64,000 nt of DNA from Siphonodentalium dalli (GCA_032622095.1 CP136061.1:193012369-193076368); one strand, 5' to 3'; counted from the stretch's first letter, positions 10,001 to 21,979 are shown. Notes: a model not told the origin generated them from the letters alone. A program made the numbers and translations.

Positions 10001-13000
10001 TCCCTCCCTCCGATTTGATCGATTGACTGAGAGAGGTATTATCAATTATTTTCAGCAAGTTAGAAAATTAGACCGAGTTAGATGAAATAAATAGAGGATA
10101 ACTTGTGTTTATCAGTGGATACCAAAAATTATGTCATGAGGGTGTGTGACAAATGTTTCAAAAATACTGGATATTCTTTATATTATACGCTTTTCCATTG
10201 ATATTAATAATGTTCTCACATGTCATCACCTTCAATCGATGAATTGAACTTGAAGAATAACTCTAATGATCTGTGGGAATATCCCGATAACGTAACCTTT
10301 GACTTTTGACTTGTTTACATTACTAGTATGTATGCTATGTACACCAAATAAATTTTTGTGACTATTGCTTTCTATTGAACCATTTTGTAAATTTCGGTAT
10401 AAACTGAGGACTCAAAGATTCTCTATATCCCCTTCTGTGGGATATATATAGAATATCCATATAGTTTGACTAGATATAAGGTTTATTTTCGCGAGTATGA
10501 TTCAGCAAATGGGGGCCGAGGTTTAGCGAGGTTCCCCATTTGCTGAATTATATGAGCAAATTAAACCTAGTACATGTATCTCGTCAAACATTATGGGTAA
10601 TATTTTTATCCATCGCCATTGTTGAGCGTGTAATAAATAAAGGATCTACAACAAGTCCCCAGTTTATAGCGGAATTTACAAAACAAGTCCTGTAAATTAG
10701 GTCTGGACCGAGCCTTTGGCAAGGTTCAGACCTAATTTATTGGACGAGTTTTGTAAATTATTTTATGTACTGAGGACGAGTTATAGATTGTATTTATTAC
10801 ATGATCCAAAATCTCAAAAAACATACTTAAATCGACAAATAGGACGCGAAACTGAGATCGGTTCTGTAAGGCATGCGATGATGATGCATTGAAAATGAGT
10901 TTGTTGGCACACTTTGCTGTATTCAGTTGTATACACATACATTTGTTGCTATACATTACACTCAGTTTGCAGAAATATCATACTTATTTGTTTACTTTGT
11001 CTAAATACACATAAATGGCATTATGTAATTTATTGTAGCCAGTAGCCAGATATTAAAATTTGGACTCTTGCAATTCCCTATTTTTTCACAGCTTTGATGA
11101 TCAAGATCGTAGAGGGCCAGGAGGAAGCAAAGCGAAGAGAGAAAGAAATACTCTCGGCACTGACAGCTATAATGTCAAAGTTGACAGAGAATGAGCAGGT
11201 GAGTCAGAGCCCAAGTTTCCTTCACCATGCCAAATAGTGATACCCTAGTTGTTTCAACTCAAGATTCCTTTTATTGCATCAATGACACTCATCACTATAA
11301 TAATACAAGCGCCTTGTGTGCAAAATAAGGATCATTATAACCCCTAAAATTACTGGTTTCTTTCAACGTTTCTATGAAATACATTAATACATTCTTAATA
11401 CATTCTCTTGTATATGTGAGTCTCCATAGGCATCCTCGCATATGTAAGAGAATACATTGGCCTAACAATATTTAACTTGACCTTATAAGCCAGTGCATTC
11501 CCTTATATATGCGAGTCTCCCTATAGATAGTGTACAACATTATGTTCTGTATTTTAATTTCAGGCAACGACAGCACCACCAATGAATTTACCTCTTCCTG
11601 CAAACTCAATCGAAGAGCTGCAAAATATTGAAGACAGCCTGTCTTCTCATCGGGCAGAGGAGAGTCTGGTGAGTCAAATTTAAATCCTTTTTTTTCACAC
11701 TATCTCACAATACTTACTCTCAGCTGCCTAATAATGCTGTCAGCACCATTATTAATTTTATAGAAAATTGCCAATGATCACTATTTGATATTGGGGCATA
11801 GAGTGAAATGTCATCACAATTATCAACTTCACCCTAAATTCTAACCTATCATGATTATTGGGCACTTGAGAATACAGCTACTAACTTGTATTCCTTTTAG
11901 TCTTTCATCATGCACTGTCCCCAGACAATACAATACATGTATCTAATAGGATATGTTCTCTTAATGTGGTATTGAATTGTAAAATATATGTGTCAATGTC
12001 TGTCATAACATTATAATTACAACTACGGTACTTTGTTTTTTTTTAATGCGGGCATTTGGTTGGTCAATAGGCTAGCAGGCAACTTGATCTATCAGTGCAT
12101 AGATGTTGTAGTGGACGAGTCACATCGCATATTGACAGAAAAATGGGCGAGTCTGTCGCCCCACTTATGTTACCAGATGATGCAAAAGCACAGAACAAGG
12201 ATTTCCATGATGAATTCCATGGATAATTTGATTGGGGAAAAACATCCTCAGTCTCACTGGTACTGTCCCACATTATTTGAGCGTTTCCAAAGGGAATGCA
12301 GAGAACTGTTTTCAAAACCAGGTTGGGTAGCTTAGTTATATTTATTTGTTTAAACTTTTCCAGGTGGCTCGTTATGCATTTATTGGCGGAAAAGACGAGA
12401 GGGAAATCATATACAAGATGATGGGAGCAACTATGGGGAAGAATTTGGCCTCACAGCTAAATTTAACAGGAATGGGGTCAAAAAATAAGACACCATTCTC
12501 AAAGTTTGACAGGATCCTTACCACAATGAAAAGTGAGTTGCATTTTATTTTTCTATTTTGTTTACTTTTTATGTTTACCCATACCATGTATGGTAAACAT
12601 AGTGTCGTTGTCCGGATTGACCACTCGTCGTTCGTCCGTCCGTCCGTCCGTCCGTCTGTCCGTCCGTAGACACTTCACGTGTAATGCGATAACTCAAACA
12701 TTTTCTATCCAATCAGAAGCAAATTTTGTATATGGGTATATCAACCCAAAATACAGATCGAGTTCGAATTTGGGTTTGATCCGAGTTTTTGTTACAGAGT
12801 TATGGCCCTTTTTCTACTTAAAATTCACACATTCTGCCATAACTCAAACATTTTTTATCTGATTGGAACCAAATTTGGTATGTGAGTTTCACACAGCCCA
12901 AAATACAGATCTAGTTCGAATATGGGTTTGATCCGATTTATTTTAAAGGAGTTATGACCCTTTTTCGAAGAAAAAAATTTTATTTAAAAAAATAATTATT

Positions 13001-16000
13001 TTTAACTTTTATAATAATAATAAAAAAAATGTCATTGACATTGTCATTTGTTTTCATTTAGATATTGATGATTATGATACAAGTTGATAAAAAGATTTCC
13101 AATGTGTCCCTTTAATTTTTTTAAATAATTAAAAACAATTATAACCATTATAACTCTGCCAAGGGTACCCCGAATCACCACACCAAATTTGATTAAATCG
13201 GTCATTTGGACTACTTACTAGTAGCTATTGATAAAGCTATATTATTTTCTGATGTCTCTTATGCCAATGTGCAAATAATCTGATAAAGAAGCCTGTGGTA
13301 TCTAATTTAAAATAAAGATTCAACAATAAACATCACATGATATTAATAGTAGACTTGGACATCTGTGCTGCAGAGTTATATCTTCAGATGGTCTGATATC
13401 ATTATAATTGTTATTGGTTTAATAGAGGTCAGTGTTCAACATAAACAATTCCTGTGATTTTTTGACAGCTGTGCTATATAATTGATATTAATGGGTCAGT
13501 GGTGAGGTTGCTTATCTGTATACTAGGACACATTATTATTGTAAACTTAAATTGGACTCTCTTAACCCAAGTATTCCATGTCCAGGGCACACCTACACAT
13601 TTAACCCACGGACTTGCTGGCTGTGGCGGTTTAGCATTACAGATCCTGTACCAGTGCATTCTCTTATATAAATGCTAGTGACCCATAAATTCCAATAATT
13701 TGTGTTATGTACATTTGTCTATAATAGTACATAACAGTATACTCTATAATTCAACACCAAAACTCTCATTTATCCGATCATATTAAATTTTTATCGCCAA
13801 GGGATGGGTTAACATCTGCCGATCGTGATCGGCCTCTCGTTATATAATTCCAGATCTATTTTTCTCTCTTATTTTCCTCGATTTTCATTGCACATGTCCT
13901 ATCAATGACTTAGTTACTTAATTGTTGCTGGTATTTCTCGATAAAGATCTATGTAAGTGGCCGAGTCACATATGAGTTCGGGAAGGGTTAATATTCCATG
14001 AGTCGAGTGTCTCCGGGGCGAATTCAGAGTGTTTATGGTGGTTTCTTGGTTACGATCCTTTCTCAGTGTGTTCTCTTCAAAATAAAAACTGATAGCTTTG
14101 TTACAATTTTTTATAATAAAAGATGCCAAATGAAAGTGGTCTGAAGCAAATCGATTTCAGGTGCACCCCAATTTGTTTTTCTTAAATTAGTTGGAAGTCT
14201 TTGCCTGGCCACATGGGGGAGGGCAGGAGACACACCGGGCAATGGTTTGGTCAGTGTGAGAAAATTTTGAAATCTGAACATGATGGAAATTGCAAAATTC
14301 TAGCATCTAGACTATCCTCAATCTTTCCATTGATGGGAAATATCCAACCTAACACAGACGCTGAGGTTGGATAATTTCAGAAAATCTCCAACCCTTGTCA
14401 GTCCAAGATTTTGAAGAAAAAAACTATGAAAATATGCAAAGGTTGGTCTAAATACAGCAAATTCCCCATCAATAAATTGTTGGAAAATCAAACTACGAGA
14501 ACAATTTCAACCTGTTGTTGAAATTTTCCAGATATGAACTTTCCAACTGTATAATTCTGATTAAAGTGCATTCATACTGCTTAATATGTAACACATGTAT
14601 AGCCAATAGCCAGTTGTTACATGTAGTTCTCACACCTGTGGTACTATTATTCCCCTTGTAACTGTTATGTATCTTGTTATTTGTTTGAAATGTTGTGTTT
14701 TTTTAAAGGAAGGGAGAATGATTTCTAAAGCAAAATCTAAAATAATGTCATTGGTATTACCGTAATAAAATGCATCTCTTCAAAACCTGTGAATATTGTG
14801 GCTGTTATTTATCTGCCACAGGTATAGACGAATATCTCCTACCTATAGTTTTATTGGGAAATTATTCATGGTCACATTATTTTCAAAAACGAACTACTAG
14901 TAAGACCAAATTTACATCATTTTATCATATAGCAGCGATAACAGACCATATCTTAACATGTAGATCATTCTCCATATGCCTCATATTTGGAAGTCAGTAG
15001 GTATGACATACCGGTACCTGTTAATGCATGATGAGTTTGGTCAGAATAACTTTACTGTCTATAAAGCACTACACCCTTGGTTGATAGTAACATGATAGTA
15101 ACACAAATTTGGCTCATGCTTGGTTACTTGTCATTGCCATGGTAACCACAATGACATTTTAGCATTGATAGACACGTTTCCAGTACTTGCCAACCATGTA
15201 TAATGATAATCAGTATTTAACATCCTTCAATATTCTTGTTTCATAATTAGATTTTTATTCACCCAGAATGCATAATTTTGAAGTATTGAACCACCCCCAT
15301 ATTGAACCACCATGTCCATCCTTCTGTCCGGCCGCTCATATATCTCAACCATGGGTTATAGGATCTCATTGAAATTTGTTATGCAGGTTTGTCATTGGGA
15401 TGGCTTTCAAATTAGGGTTCATTGACGTTCACATTTTGCATCTTTGTTTATCTGAAAATGTTTGATTTCCGTCCGTCGTTTGTTAGAATTGTCAGGTAAT
15501 TTGTTCGTTCATCACATATCTTTTCACAATTACTTTCAATTTTCACCATGGGGGTATCCCAGAACCCATGGTGCAACCTCTTGTTTTGCAGTCTTTCTAG
15601 GCCAAAAATGAGATACACTTCTATGTTCTTATTTTAGAAGGTGTTAGGCAGACAAAAAAAGGAAAACACATGGAAGACTCTGTGTTCAACAGCTTGGTGG
15701 GGAGGTGGCTGAGGAATGCCGAAGACAGGATGTGTCCAAGGAAAAGGGTGTCAGTTCACGTATGTATTCTGTAATCTATTTAGGAGATAAAGATACATTA
15801 GAGTGGGATATTCGAGATTTGGACATCCACAAATTGTTTTCATGATCAAATCCCTGAATATCCAATGAATTTGGGTACATTTATCTCCATTGTACATAAT
15901 ACAGTTTAGTACAAATTTGGAAAGTAATTCCACAAAAATAACTTATTATCAGGGTTTCCGCCTGGGGGATATTAATGAGTCCGTATTGGGGAAACACATA

Positions 16001-19000
16001 ACGCGACGGGACGACCATGGTTCGTCCGGGCGAAAATTTTGTTATTTGACACTGAAAAGTAGTAATTTCCTTGCACCTAAGTGTCCCACAAAGCACCCGA
16101 AAGCTACGTATATTATGCAAGTCAATCATTTCCGTGGGTGCATTAATTCTGTTGATGGTATCCAGATAAGTAATCAATTAATTACGCATGTAAGACTGCC
16201 GTCTGATTGAAGACTATATACAGGGTTCGCACAGGTGCTTAAAGTCATTAAAAGTGCTTGAATTTGATTTTCTATTTTCAAGGCCCTTAAAAGTGCTTAA
16301 ATTCTCACCCTAATACCACTCAGGTCATTAAAAGTGCTTAAATTCTGGTATAAGACCGGGCCTGGGGAATAAACAACAAGGCATGGGCGGTCTTATACCT
16401 AGAAAACTGTTAACATCGCCGATATGATCGTAAAAATCGAACGGAACATTGCGGCGGAAGTGAGGGAGACATCGCGTAATCGCTAAAAATAGCATCGTTT
16501 CCGATACGTACGATTTTTCAATAGTACGAAACTGTGTGCTCTCCGCAAAGCATATGTAAGCTTCGCTCTGATTGGAGGGAAAATTTACACCAGCCAATCA
16601 TGTAAGTTAATAGAAAATTTAACCGGCTGAACAAATAAATATGCCGGGAAAGTGCAAGTTCAATGTCGAATGGTGTAAACAAACAAAGTATAAGCAGTGG
16701 TTGTCGCCCGATCAAGACATTCATTCGGCAAAATGCGTAATATGCGCGAAAACGTTCACAATAGCCGGTATGGGCGAGGCGGCCCTGAAAAGCCACATTT
16801 TGTCGAAAAGACACATGATCGACTGGAGTCAAAAGTCGAATGACATTTCAGTGTTTATGAACAATGCGACGAATGTCACGCCCACAACGTCCACAAACTT
16901 CACATCGACATCAGTTTCATCCACATCCAGAGGCCCAACAGTGACACCATTTGTGAGAACAGAGGAAGTGGTCAAATCTGAAATCTTATGGACGATGAAA
17001 GTTGTTGAGTCACATTATAGCTACAACAGTTCGACACACACCGCAGAACTGTTTGCGAAGGTGTTTCCCGACTCCAACATAGCAAAATCGTTTTCATGTG
17101 GCGATCGCAAAACGACATATCTCACCAATATACATGTAGAGGGGGTATATACATGTAGAGGGGGTATATACATGTAGAGGGGGTATATATGTAGAGGTGG
17201 TATATACATGTAGAGTGGAATATACATGTAGAGGTGGTATATACATGTAGAGGGGGTATATATATGTAAAGGTGGTATATACATGTAGAGTGGGAATATG
17301 TTAAAAGAGTGCTTGAAAAGTCATTAAAAGGTCATTAAAAAGGTGCTTAAAAGTGCTTAAATTTAGTTTTTGGGAACCTGTATGAACTCTGTATATATAA
17401 ATGAACAAGCTATGAGTTTGTGTTTACAAATTTATACAATAAGATTCCGACAGGTATAATGAATCTAAACACTACAAAGCATCTATGCAATCACCAATAA
17501 TACATAGCAAGGAGAATTGAATAAAGTATTTCCTAGAATTTCAAGTAGCTTCTGTGAAAATGAAACTGACAGGATATATGCTGTCAATTGTAAAACTATT
17601 GTGCGCTGTGATGTCATACTGCAGGGTTTGTCTGCAGGAGATATTTATAGCGGCGGAATACGAATGGTAGCGACATCTTTCACTCGGAACGCGAGGCTTG
17701 TTCAATAGTCTCTATTAGTCCATAAACTGACGACCACAATTGCTTATTATGCGTATATTGCCATGCATAGTCAACAAAATCCCAAAGTGATTTATTTCAC
17801 AATAATACGGAACCTGTCCCGAAATCAGTCTTTATAGCCAGAATTCATAGTGACAAGTTAACAAGACCATTCATTTGAACCACATTACATACATAGAGGA
17901 TAAAGACAAACACATACCCCTCCCCAAATATGGAGATAAAGTAAAAGTACGGTAAATAATAGTTGCGTTGTCCTGCCTGGGTCCCCAAGCACAATCAACG
18001 ATCCACATTTTCACATTTCCCTCCAAAATTATATTTTATAACACGTTGGCTAAAACTGTTCTATAGCTGCATGAACTCTGCAGAGGGACCCATTAATTAT
18101 ACAGTACGATAGCACGGGATCTCGGAGCATGAGTAGTTTCATCCATGAAAATCCTGTGCATAAAAATGTCTCGACTCAGAAATTTGGCGTTCTTTGATCA
18201 AATTATGTAAACGTACGATGTCACGGGATCTTCGAGCATGAGTAGTTTCATACCGTGCACAAAAATATCCGTACTCAGACAGCAGTCCGGCATTCTTTGA
18301 TGTTACCGCGACATGTATTACGCTGTATCTAACGTCGCTATTTGACCCGCTTTTTCACCAGTATTCTGTTTAACTCCCGTTGCAGCCGGATTTTTGTTAC
18401 GACATATTGCTACTGACTTTTGGTATATCTATGAACCAAACAGATCATCTGCGAGGGGAATGAGGCCGTCCTACGGACCCTGAGCCGTACTAACGGAAAC
18501 CCTGTTATTATGGACATTACATTAACCCTTTTATGATGGGGGCTGTGCTGGTGCAGCATTAAAGATCCTGTGCCAGCACATTCTCTTATATCTTATATAT
18601 ATATGACTGGAGCTTCCTGAAATTTTTCGAAAAACCTGTGTCAATGAATTCTCTTATATAAGCAAGAGTCTCCAATAGGGAGCCTCACATATAAGAGAAA
18701 AGCACTGGCTTACACATTAAAGGTAAATATTGTTAGGCCAATGTATTCTCATATATATGCAAGGCTCCCTATGGCAGGCTGACATATATAAGAGAATACA
18801 TTGGCACAGGGTTTTCAAAAAAGTTCAGGAAGCTCCAGTCATTGAAGGGTTAAGATATGAGGCCAATGTATTCACTTATATATGCAAGGCACCCTGTGGC
18901 AGGCTCACATATATAAGAGAATACATTGGCACAGGGTTTTCGAAAAAGTTCAGGAAGCTCCAGTCATTGAAGGGTTAAGATATGATTTTCTGGTGCATAA

Positions 19001-19757
19001 ATTATCTGGGTATGTCCATGTGTTACTCAAAACAGCTCCAAAACACCTTCCTGTCGATGAAGACTCTCAACAACTTAAAGAATTTAGAGATTACAGAAAA
19101 TTATATTAGCAATCATTTTAATAATAATTGACGCAATGATATAGCGCATATATTGTAATGCTGCTTTTGTAGTTTAGTTCAAAGTTTGAAGGTAATTGCA
19201 TGATAATAACTTTTTATGGGCATTACATTGAGATGTCCTTCTCCGGTGCATCTATCACTTCTATAATCTATATATACACCAATATTCTTGGAGATGTGCA
19301 TCTAGATTTCCCATATGCATCATTCAGGCATCTAGATTTCCCATATTAACCATATGCATACATTGATATATTTAAACCCACTTAATTTTCTATAGTATTT
19401 CGCCATTAACACTTCCACGACTTGATCTTCCTGAAATTTCCGAAAACCTGTGCCAATGCATTCTCTTATATATGCGAGTCTCCCAGGGAGTCCCGCATTT
19501 ATATAAGAGAATACATTTGCCTAACATGACGATTTATGTTTGTGATTCGGCCCAAATCTCCCTCTACAATGTAATTACATCAGGAATTAAAAATTATTCC
19601 TTAAATAGATTTCTCTGATTCAATTCCATTGGAAGGTGCATCACTTGAAGTTATTATGTCAAATTATATTATAAACATCCCTTTCCCAATATTCTCATTC
19701 ACTATCTCTAATTTTTTACAGCATGTCATCAACGATGAGGCTGAGTCCACAGATTAG
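6789..19757 (+). CDS. DUF4806-family protein, eight coding exons
   Basis: Exons are 6789-7023 (or from an acceptor at 6829), 8304-8397, 9908-10035, 11092-11198, 11564-11668, 12364-12532, 15638-15759 and 19722-19757. Every junction is GT-AG and every split codon closes, giving about 331 aa. The N-terminus (KYSVVEFVNEK, then SRWLDQG and WPP) matches the start typical of DUF4806 proteins. A Lys/Arg/Glu-rich segment follows (EEAKRREKEI). The C-terminal third is the domain itself: LPANSIEELQNIEDSL, then KNLASQLNLTGMGSKNKTPF, then WLRNAEDRM. The domain's function is unknown. ATG 6789 has an in-frame stop upstream and could start the protein; otherwise exon 1 begins at the 6829 acceptor after an unseen exon. 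Most introns contain transposons. It may be a host gene or the second gene of a DNA transposon whose transposase ends at 586. Confidence 0.82.
7312..8228. mobile_element. MITE with GCAGRGAAGGATCCAGAGA ends
   Basis: Terminal inverted repeats lie at 7312-7330 and 8210-8228. The interior has a long palindrome (about 7500-7622) with CATATTGGCCGAG arms, then several repeats of ACTTATTGGCCG (7965-8095). It fills most of intron 1 of the DUF4806 gene. No clear target duplication. Confidence 0.65.
8701..9779. mobile_element. TIR element filled with GGACTTAAGTCC palindromes
   Basis: Ends are about 35 bp, starting TGGCAAGCCGTTTTCACATT, nearly identical in inverted orientation and flanked by TA. Inside are a duplicated GGTGGCGGGATGGGGTGG block (about 8740-8825) and about 17 copies, some imperfect, of the palindrome TTGGACTTAAGTCCAA between 9285 and 9755. 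A unique segment (GAGTTTGACTGTCAATC..., about 9200 and 9475) occurs twice. It occupies most of intron 2 of the DUF4806 gene. Confidence 0.8.
10383..10760. mobile_element. Compound foldback element
   Basis: Outer arms TTTTGTAAATTTCGGTATAA (10383) and their complement (10655-10684) enclose a hairpin ATTCAGCAAATGGGG...CCCCATTTGCTGAAT near 10500-10550. A second hairpin (about 10675-10759, arms TAAATTAGGTCTG) is directly attached. No coding potential. Confidence 0.6.
11380..11530. mobile_element. T2 fragment
   Basis: Contains two diverged T2 hairpin halves with ATTCTCTTGTATATG and GCATTCCCTTATATATGCG; ends are lost. Lies in intron 4 of the DUF4806 gene. Confidence 0.6.
12040..12335. other. Unexplained stretch open on both strands
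   Basis: Open for 100 codons on plus (12033-12335) and 83 on minus (12064-12315) within intron 5 of the DUF4806 gene. It is less AT-rich than its surroundings. Neither translation is recognised. It could be a transposon coding remnant or an alternative exon; no supporting splice phase was found. Confidence 0.3.
12364..12532 (+). CDS. DUF4806 gene, core-domain exon
   Basis: Reads VARYAFIGGKDEREIIYKMM followed by GATMGKNLASQLNLTGMG and a KTPFSKFDRILTTMK tail. This pattern (glycine-lysine, helical block, NELA/NLAS-x-LN-TG, then PF) is the diagnostic centre of DUF4806. It enters in phase 0 and leaves in phase 1 at GTGAGT; the reading frame is also open past the donor, which is not coding. Confidence 0.8.
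12570..13070 (+). repeat. Degenerate repeat with GTCC microsatellite
   Basis: Starts with a palindrome around ACCATACCATGTATGGT, has a (GTCC)n run near 12633-12665, then two related blocks of ATAACTCAAACATTTT. It ends near GTCATTGACATTGTCAT. The layout parallels the repeat at 5068-5712. Confidence 0.6.
13071..15637. other. Rest of DUF4806 intron 6
   Basis: No exon found. Contains a T2 fragment near 13580-13680 (ACCAGTGCATTCTCTTATA) and a degenerate dispersed repeat at about 15270-15590 (GGCCGCTCATATATCTCAACC, ending in a CCATGG palindrome region). The rest is unassigned AT-rich sequence. Confidence 0.5.
15638..15759 (+). CDS. DUF4806 gene, C-terminal domain exon
   Basis: Joins in phase to the exon ending at 12532, about 3.1 kb upstream. 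It encodes SVFNSLVGRWLRNAEDRM, the closing W-L-x-x-A-x-D-R signature of the domain. It ends in phase 0 before GTATGT. Confidence 0.75.
16641..17131 (+). pseudogene. BED-type zinc-finger transposase, N-terminal fragment
   Basis: Starts MPGKCKFNVEW and contains CVICAKTFTIAGMGEAALKS, then HILSKRH: a C-x2-C...H-x5-H finger of the kind found in hAT-like and related transposases. A Ser/Thr-rich linker follows, then VVKSEILWTMKVVESHYSYN and LFAKVFPDSNIAKSF, a block I know from full-length relatives in fish and invertebrates. After TTYLTNI the frame runs into tandem repeats, so the catalytic region is missing. The true coding part is about 163 codons; a further 15 codons are repeat-encoded. Confidence 0.7.
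17132..17296. repeat. Tandem repeat TACATGTAGAGGGGGTATA
   Basis: About nine copies of an 18-20 bp unit, with variants AGGTGG and AGTGGAA, sit exactly where the BED-finger reading frame breaks off. Confidence 0.85.
18536..18974. mobile_element. T2 cluster with tandem duplication
   Basis: Opens CCCTTTTATGATGGG after TTAA (18532-18535). Several T2 hairpins follow. The right-hand unit (GGCCAATGTATTC...AGTCATTGAAGGG, about 125 bp) is repeated in tandem, so two TTAA ends occur, at 18850-18853 and 18975-18978. Confidence 0.7.
19430..19530. mobile_element. T2 fragment
   Basis: One hairpin with GCCAATGCATTCTCTTATA and its complement; both outer ends truncated. It lies about 190 bp upstream of the last DUF4806 exon. 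Confidence 0.65.
19722..19757 (+). CDS. DUF4806 gene, terminal exon
   Basis: After the acceptor ATTTTTTACAG the exon gives HVINDEAESTD and a TAG stop, in phase with the exon ending at 15759. The 4-kb intron before it is almost entirely transposon sequence. The exon is short, so the assignment rests on phase, a good acceptor and the poly(A) signal 350 bp downstream. Confidence 0.65.
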   Translation, partial: HVINDEAESTD

Positions 19758-20105
19758 AGAAAGGATATCTACTCTCAGGATCCAAATAATCATACATGTA
19801 TGATTATGAATTTTGTGCATAAAATCCACCCTATATGATCCTTATGTGTGTCTATATGTTTACTTAATTTTAATCACCGGAATGAATGTGTGCCATGATA
19901 TGCAAAACATTCTGCCAAAAAATTGACAAATTTCTCTTGTAACAATGCATATATCTTCACTCCCTACATGTAGCATTGATAATCACTGATTAGTTATATT
20001 AGCCCATCTGACAACAATCTGGGGGGAGGGGGTCCACCCTGTACTATTATTTGGATCCTGAGAGTAATTAAGGTATAGTTATGACTTGTGTTGTATTAAA
20101 ACATG

Positions 20106-20111
20106 AATAAA
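20106..20111 (+). terminator. Poly(A) signal of the DUF4806 gene
   Basis: AATAAA, 349 bp after the TAG stop, followed by a GT-rich/T-rich stretch (TATTTGTTGTTTTC). Confidence 0.5.
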
Positions 20112-20603
20112 TGGTGCTTGAAGATAAAATATTTGTTGTTTTCATTCACTGAAATTTCCTGAACGCAATGTTCGGTATGTACATATTCCAGTCCCAGTAT
20201 TGCAATATTGTCTTTATAACACTCTATGATCACAGTACACTGATCATTCCTATAAATAAATGAAAATACCACTTACTTGCAATATCCTATAATGCTATTG
20301 AGCCTCAATTACAATGAACTTTTGAAGTTAGTACTGAATTCAAACACAGAATAATTACACCAATTTGAGATGACACAGTTTGGACTTTAATAATTATGAA
20401 ATCATAAATAAGAAAAACTCTATAATCACTTGATTGAACTTGTGCCGTGAAATGTTTCATAAAAGAGGCAGGGATGTTCTACAAACATGAGAGCGCATTA
20501 ACTGCTTTACAAAATAGTCCCTGCCTGCCACTAATGATTTATTTCATGTCACCAGTTGAATCAATTGGTTTATCAGAAATCTGATTAATACCATCATTAT
20601 ACC

Positions 20604-21163
20604 CACGGGGTAGGAACTGCTCCATGAGAAAAGATCCTCTTGTGATTTTCGGTCCAGTTCACTATCGATCCGTGTCCAGTTTACTTGCGAGTTTTTTGTA
20701 CTTGGTCCAAAACAGACGTGCTTTACATCATGTACCAAAACTACCGTATCGCAATTACAATTAGCGATTAAATTCAAACAAAAGTGAGTCTAATGTGAAG
20801 TTTTAGTTCAAACATGTGTGCACACTATTTTACCAAAAATCTGTTGCATAGATATGTTCGGGTAGTGAACGGATCTTATCAATGGTGAACTGGGACACAT
20901 CACTAGTGAACTGGAACATTTCTTAAAATGGATAAATTCTACTACTCCACATTTACTTAACAATTTCCAACTAGTATGTCTTGATAGCTGCATGAGGTAG
21001 CTGGTAAGGTATATACAACAAATGAACTACATATATATCTATGTTGCGTAAAACTTGCGTAATTTATCATGGGAAAATCCCCAGCGACTTTGACCAGATC
21101 GGATAAGAACTGGACCGAAGATCGGAAGAGGTATCAGCCTCGCGGTGCAGTTCCTACCCTGTG
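20604..21163. mobile_element. MITE with CACRGGGTAGGAACTGC ends
   Basis: The inverted ends CACGGGGTAGGAACTGC and GCAGTTCCTACCCTGTG are 560 bp apart. Subterminal GGTCCAGTTC / GAACTGGACC also pair. No coding potential. Confidence 0.65.
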
Positions 21164-21966
21164 ATACCCATGACGCATAACTTTTGATTGTTTGGGGACC
21201 TATCGGGTCAGTGTCGGGTTAACGGTATCGGTCCGACACTGTCGGGTCGGTCCCGGTCCAGCGTGCAAATTGGCACCGGATCGATGCCGGTATACCGGTA
21301 TGGGCCGGCATCGGTGAGCGGTGTTGAACCGATACCGAACCGATACCGTGTTGTTTGTTGGGTTATTTCGTGGCCACGATTTAGTATTTCGTGTTAAAAA
21401 AATTCGCATGTCCTAAACCAGCCACCGTATGTTTGTGTTGAGGTACCGATGTTTTTTTTTGTGTGTGCTTAAGTTTCATCTGGTTTGTACTGCGAAGTCT
21501 ACAGTTTTCAATGGAAGGGGAATAACTCTATATCTTAGTTTGAATTCTGTTGCATTCTGGGAGCGAGGCGGGGGAAATGTTTCTATGATTTCAGCTATTA
21601 TATATTACACCTTCTGAGACACAGCAGCTCCAAATGTTGATGAATTATAATATTTTAATATAATATTTTATGTCATAGATTGTTATTAAAACCGTATATC
21701 AAGGCACTATAAAAAATATAATCTGGGGGTTAGAAAATTAAGTGGGCCTTTAAATTAATGAATCTGTATAATTCCATTTGTGAAGAAGTGATGTCCGTAT
21801 TTAAAACAGTTTCATATATTTATCGAACTTGACCGATAAGTAGATTCAATTTGAGATTAGAACATTAAAGGTGGCTGTAACTAGCAACAGCAGTTTCAAC
21901 AAATATACAACACGTGTTTTGATCTCCAAATCACTACCTCTATTTTTTCATTAAACATATGTCTTT
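21164..21966. other. Intergenic, GC-rich island plus repeat fragment
   Basis: About 21190-21365 is unusually GC-rich, with repeated CGGGTC, ACCGGT and CCGATACCG words. About 21500-21755 is a fragment of the repeat also at 25422-25680 (CAATGGAAGGGGAATAACTC, and GGGCCTTTAAAT near 21745). No GRAMD4 5' exon could be recognised. Confidence 0.45.
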
Positions 21967-21979
21967 TCATATCTCTTTT

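Larger units (their letters stand above)
16221..17391 (+). mobile_element. Nested DNA transposon, internally deleted
   Basis: Ends are CAGGGTTCGCACAGGT and the diverged complement ACCTGTATGAACTCTG. Subterminal repeats of AAAGTGCTTAAATT lie on both sides, and AT-rich TATATA flanks suggest target duplication. It retains the N-terminal part of a BED-finger protein; the rest is replaced by a microsatellite-like tract. Confidence 0.65.
15950..18504. mobile_element. TIR element (CAGGGTTTCCG ends) with a nested transposon
   Basis: Ends CAGGGTTTCCG and CGGAAACCCTG are flanked by TTATTAT on both sides (7 bp). Within it lies a second element (16221-17391). The remaining interior has a diverged duplication of about 120 bp (18100-18310) with ACGGGATCT and GAGCATGAGTAGTTTCAT. 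No transposase of its own was recognised. Confidence 0.65.

Noticed and set aside
12346-12669. A 107-codon gene
   Set aside because: Only 12364-12532 is coding (DUF4806 exon); the rest runs past a GTGAGT donor into a (GTCC)n repeat.
17021-17284. Minus-strand Tyr/Pro-rich repeat protein
   Set aside because: Translation of the TACATGTAGAGGGGG tandem repeat.
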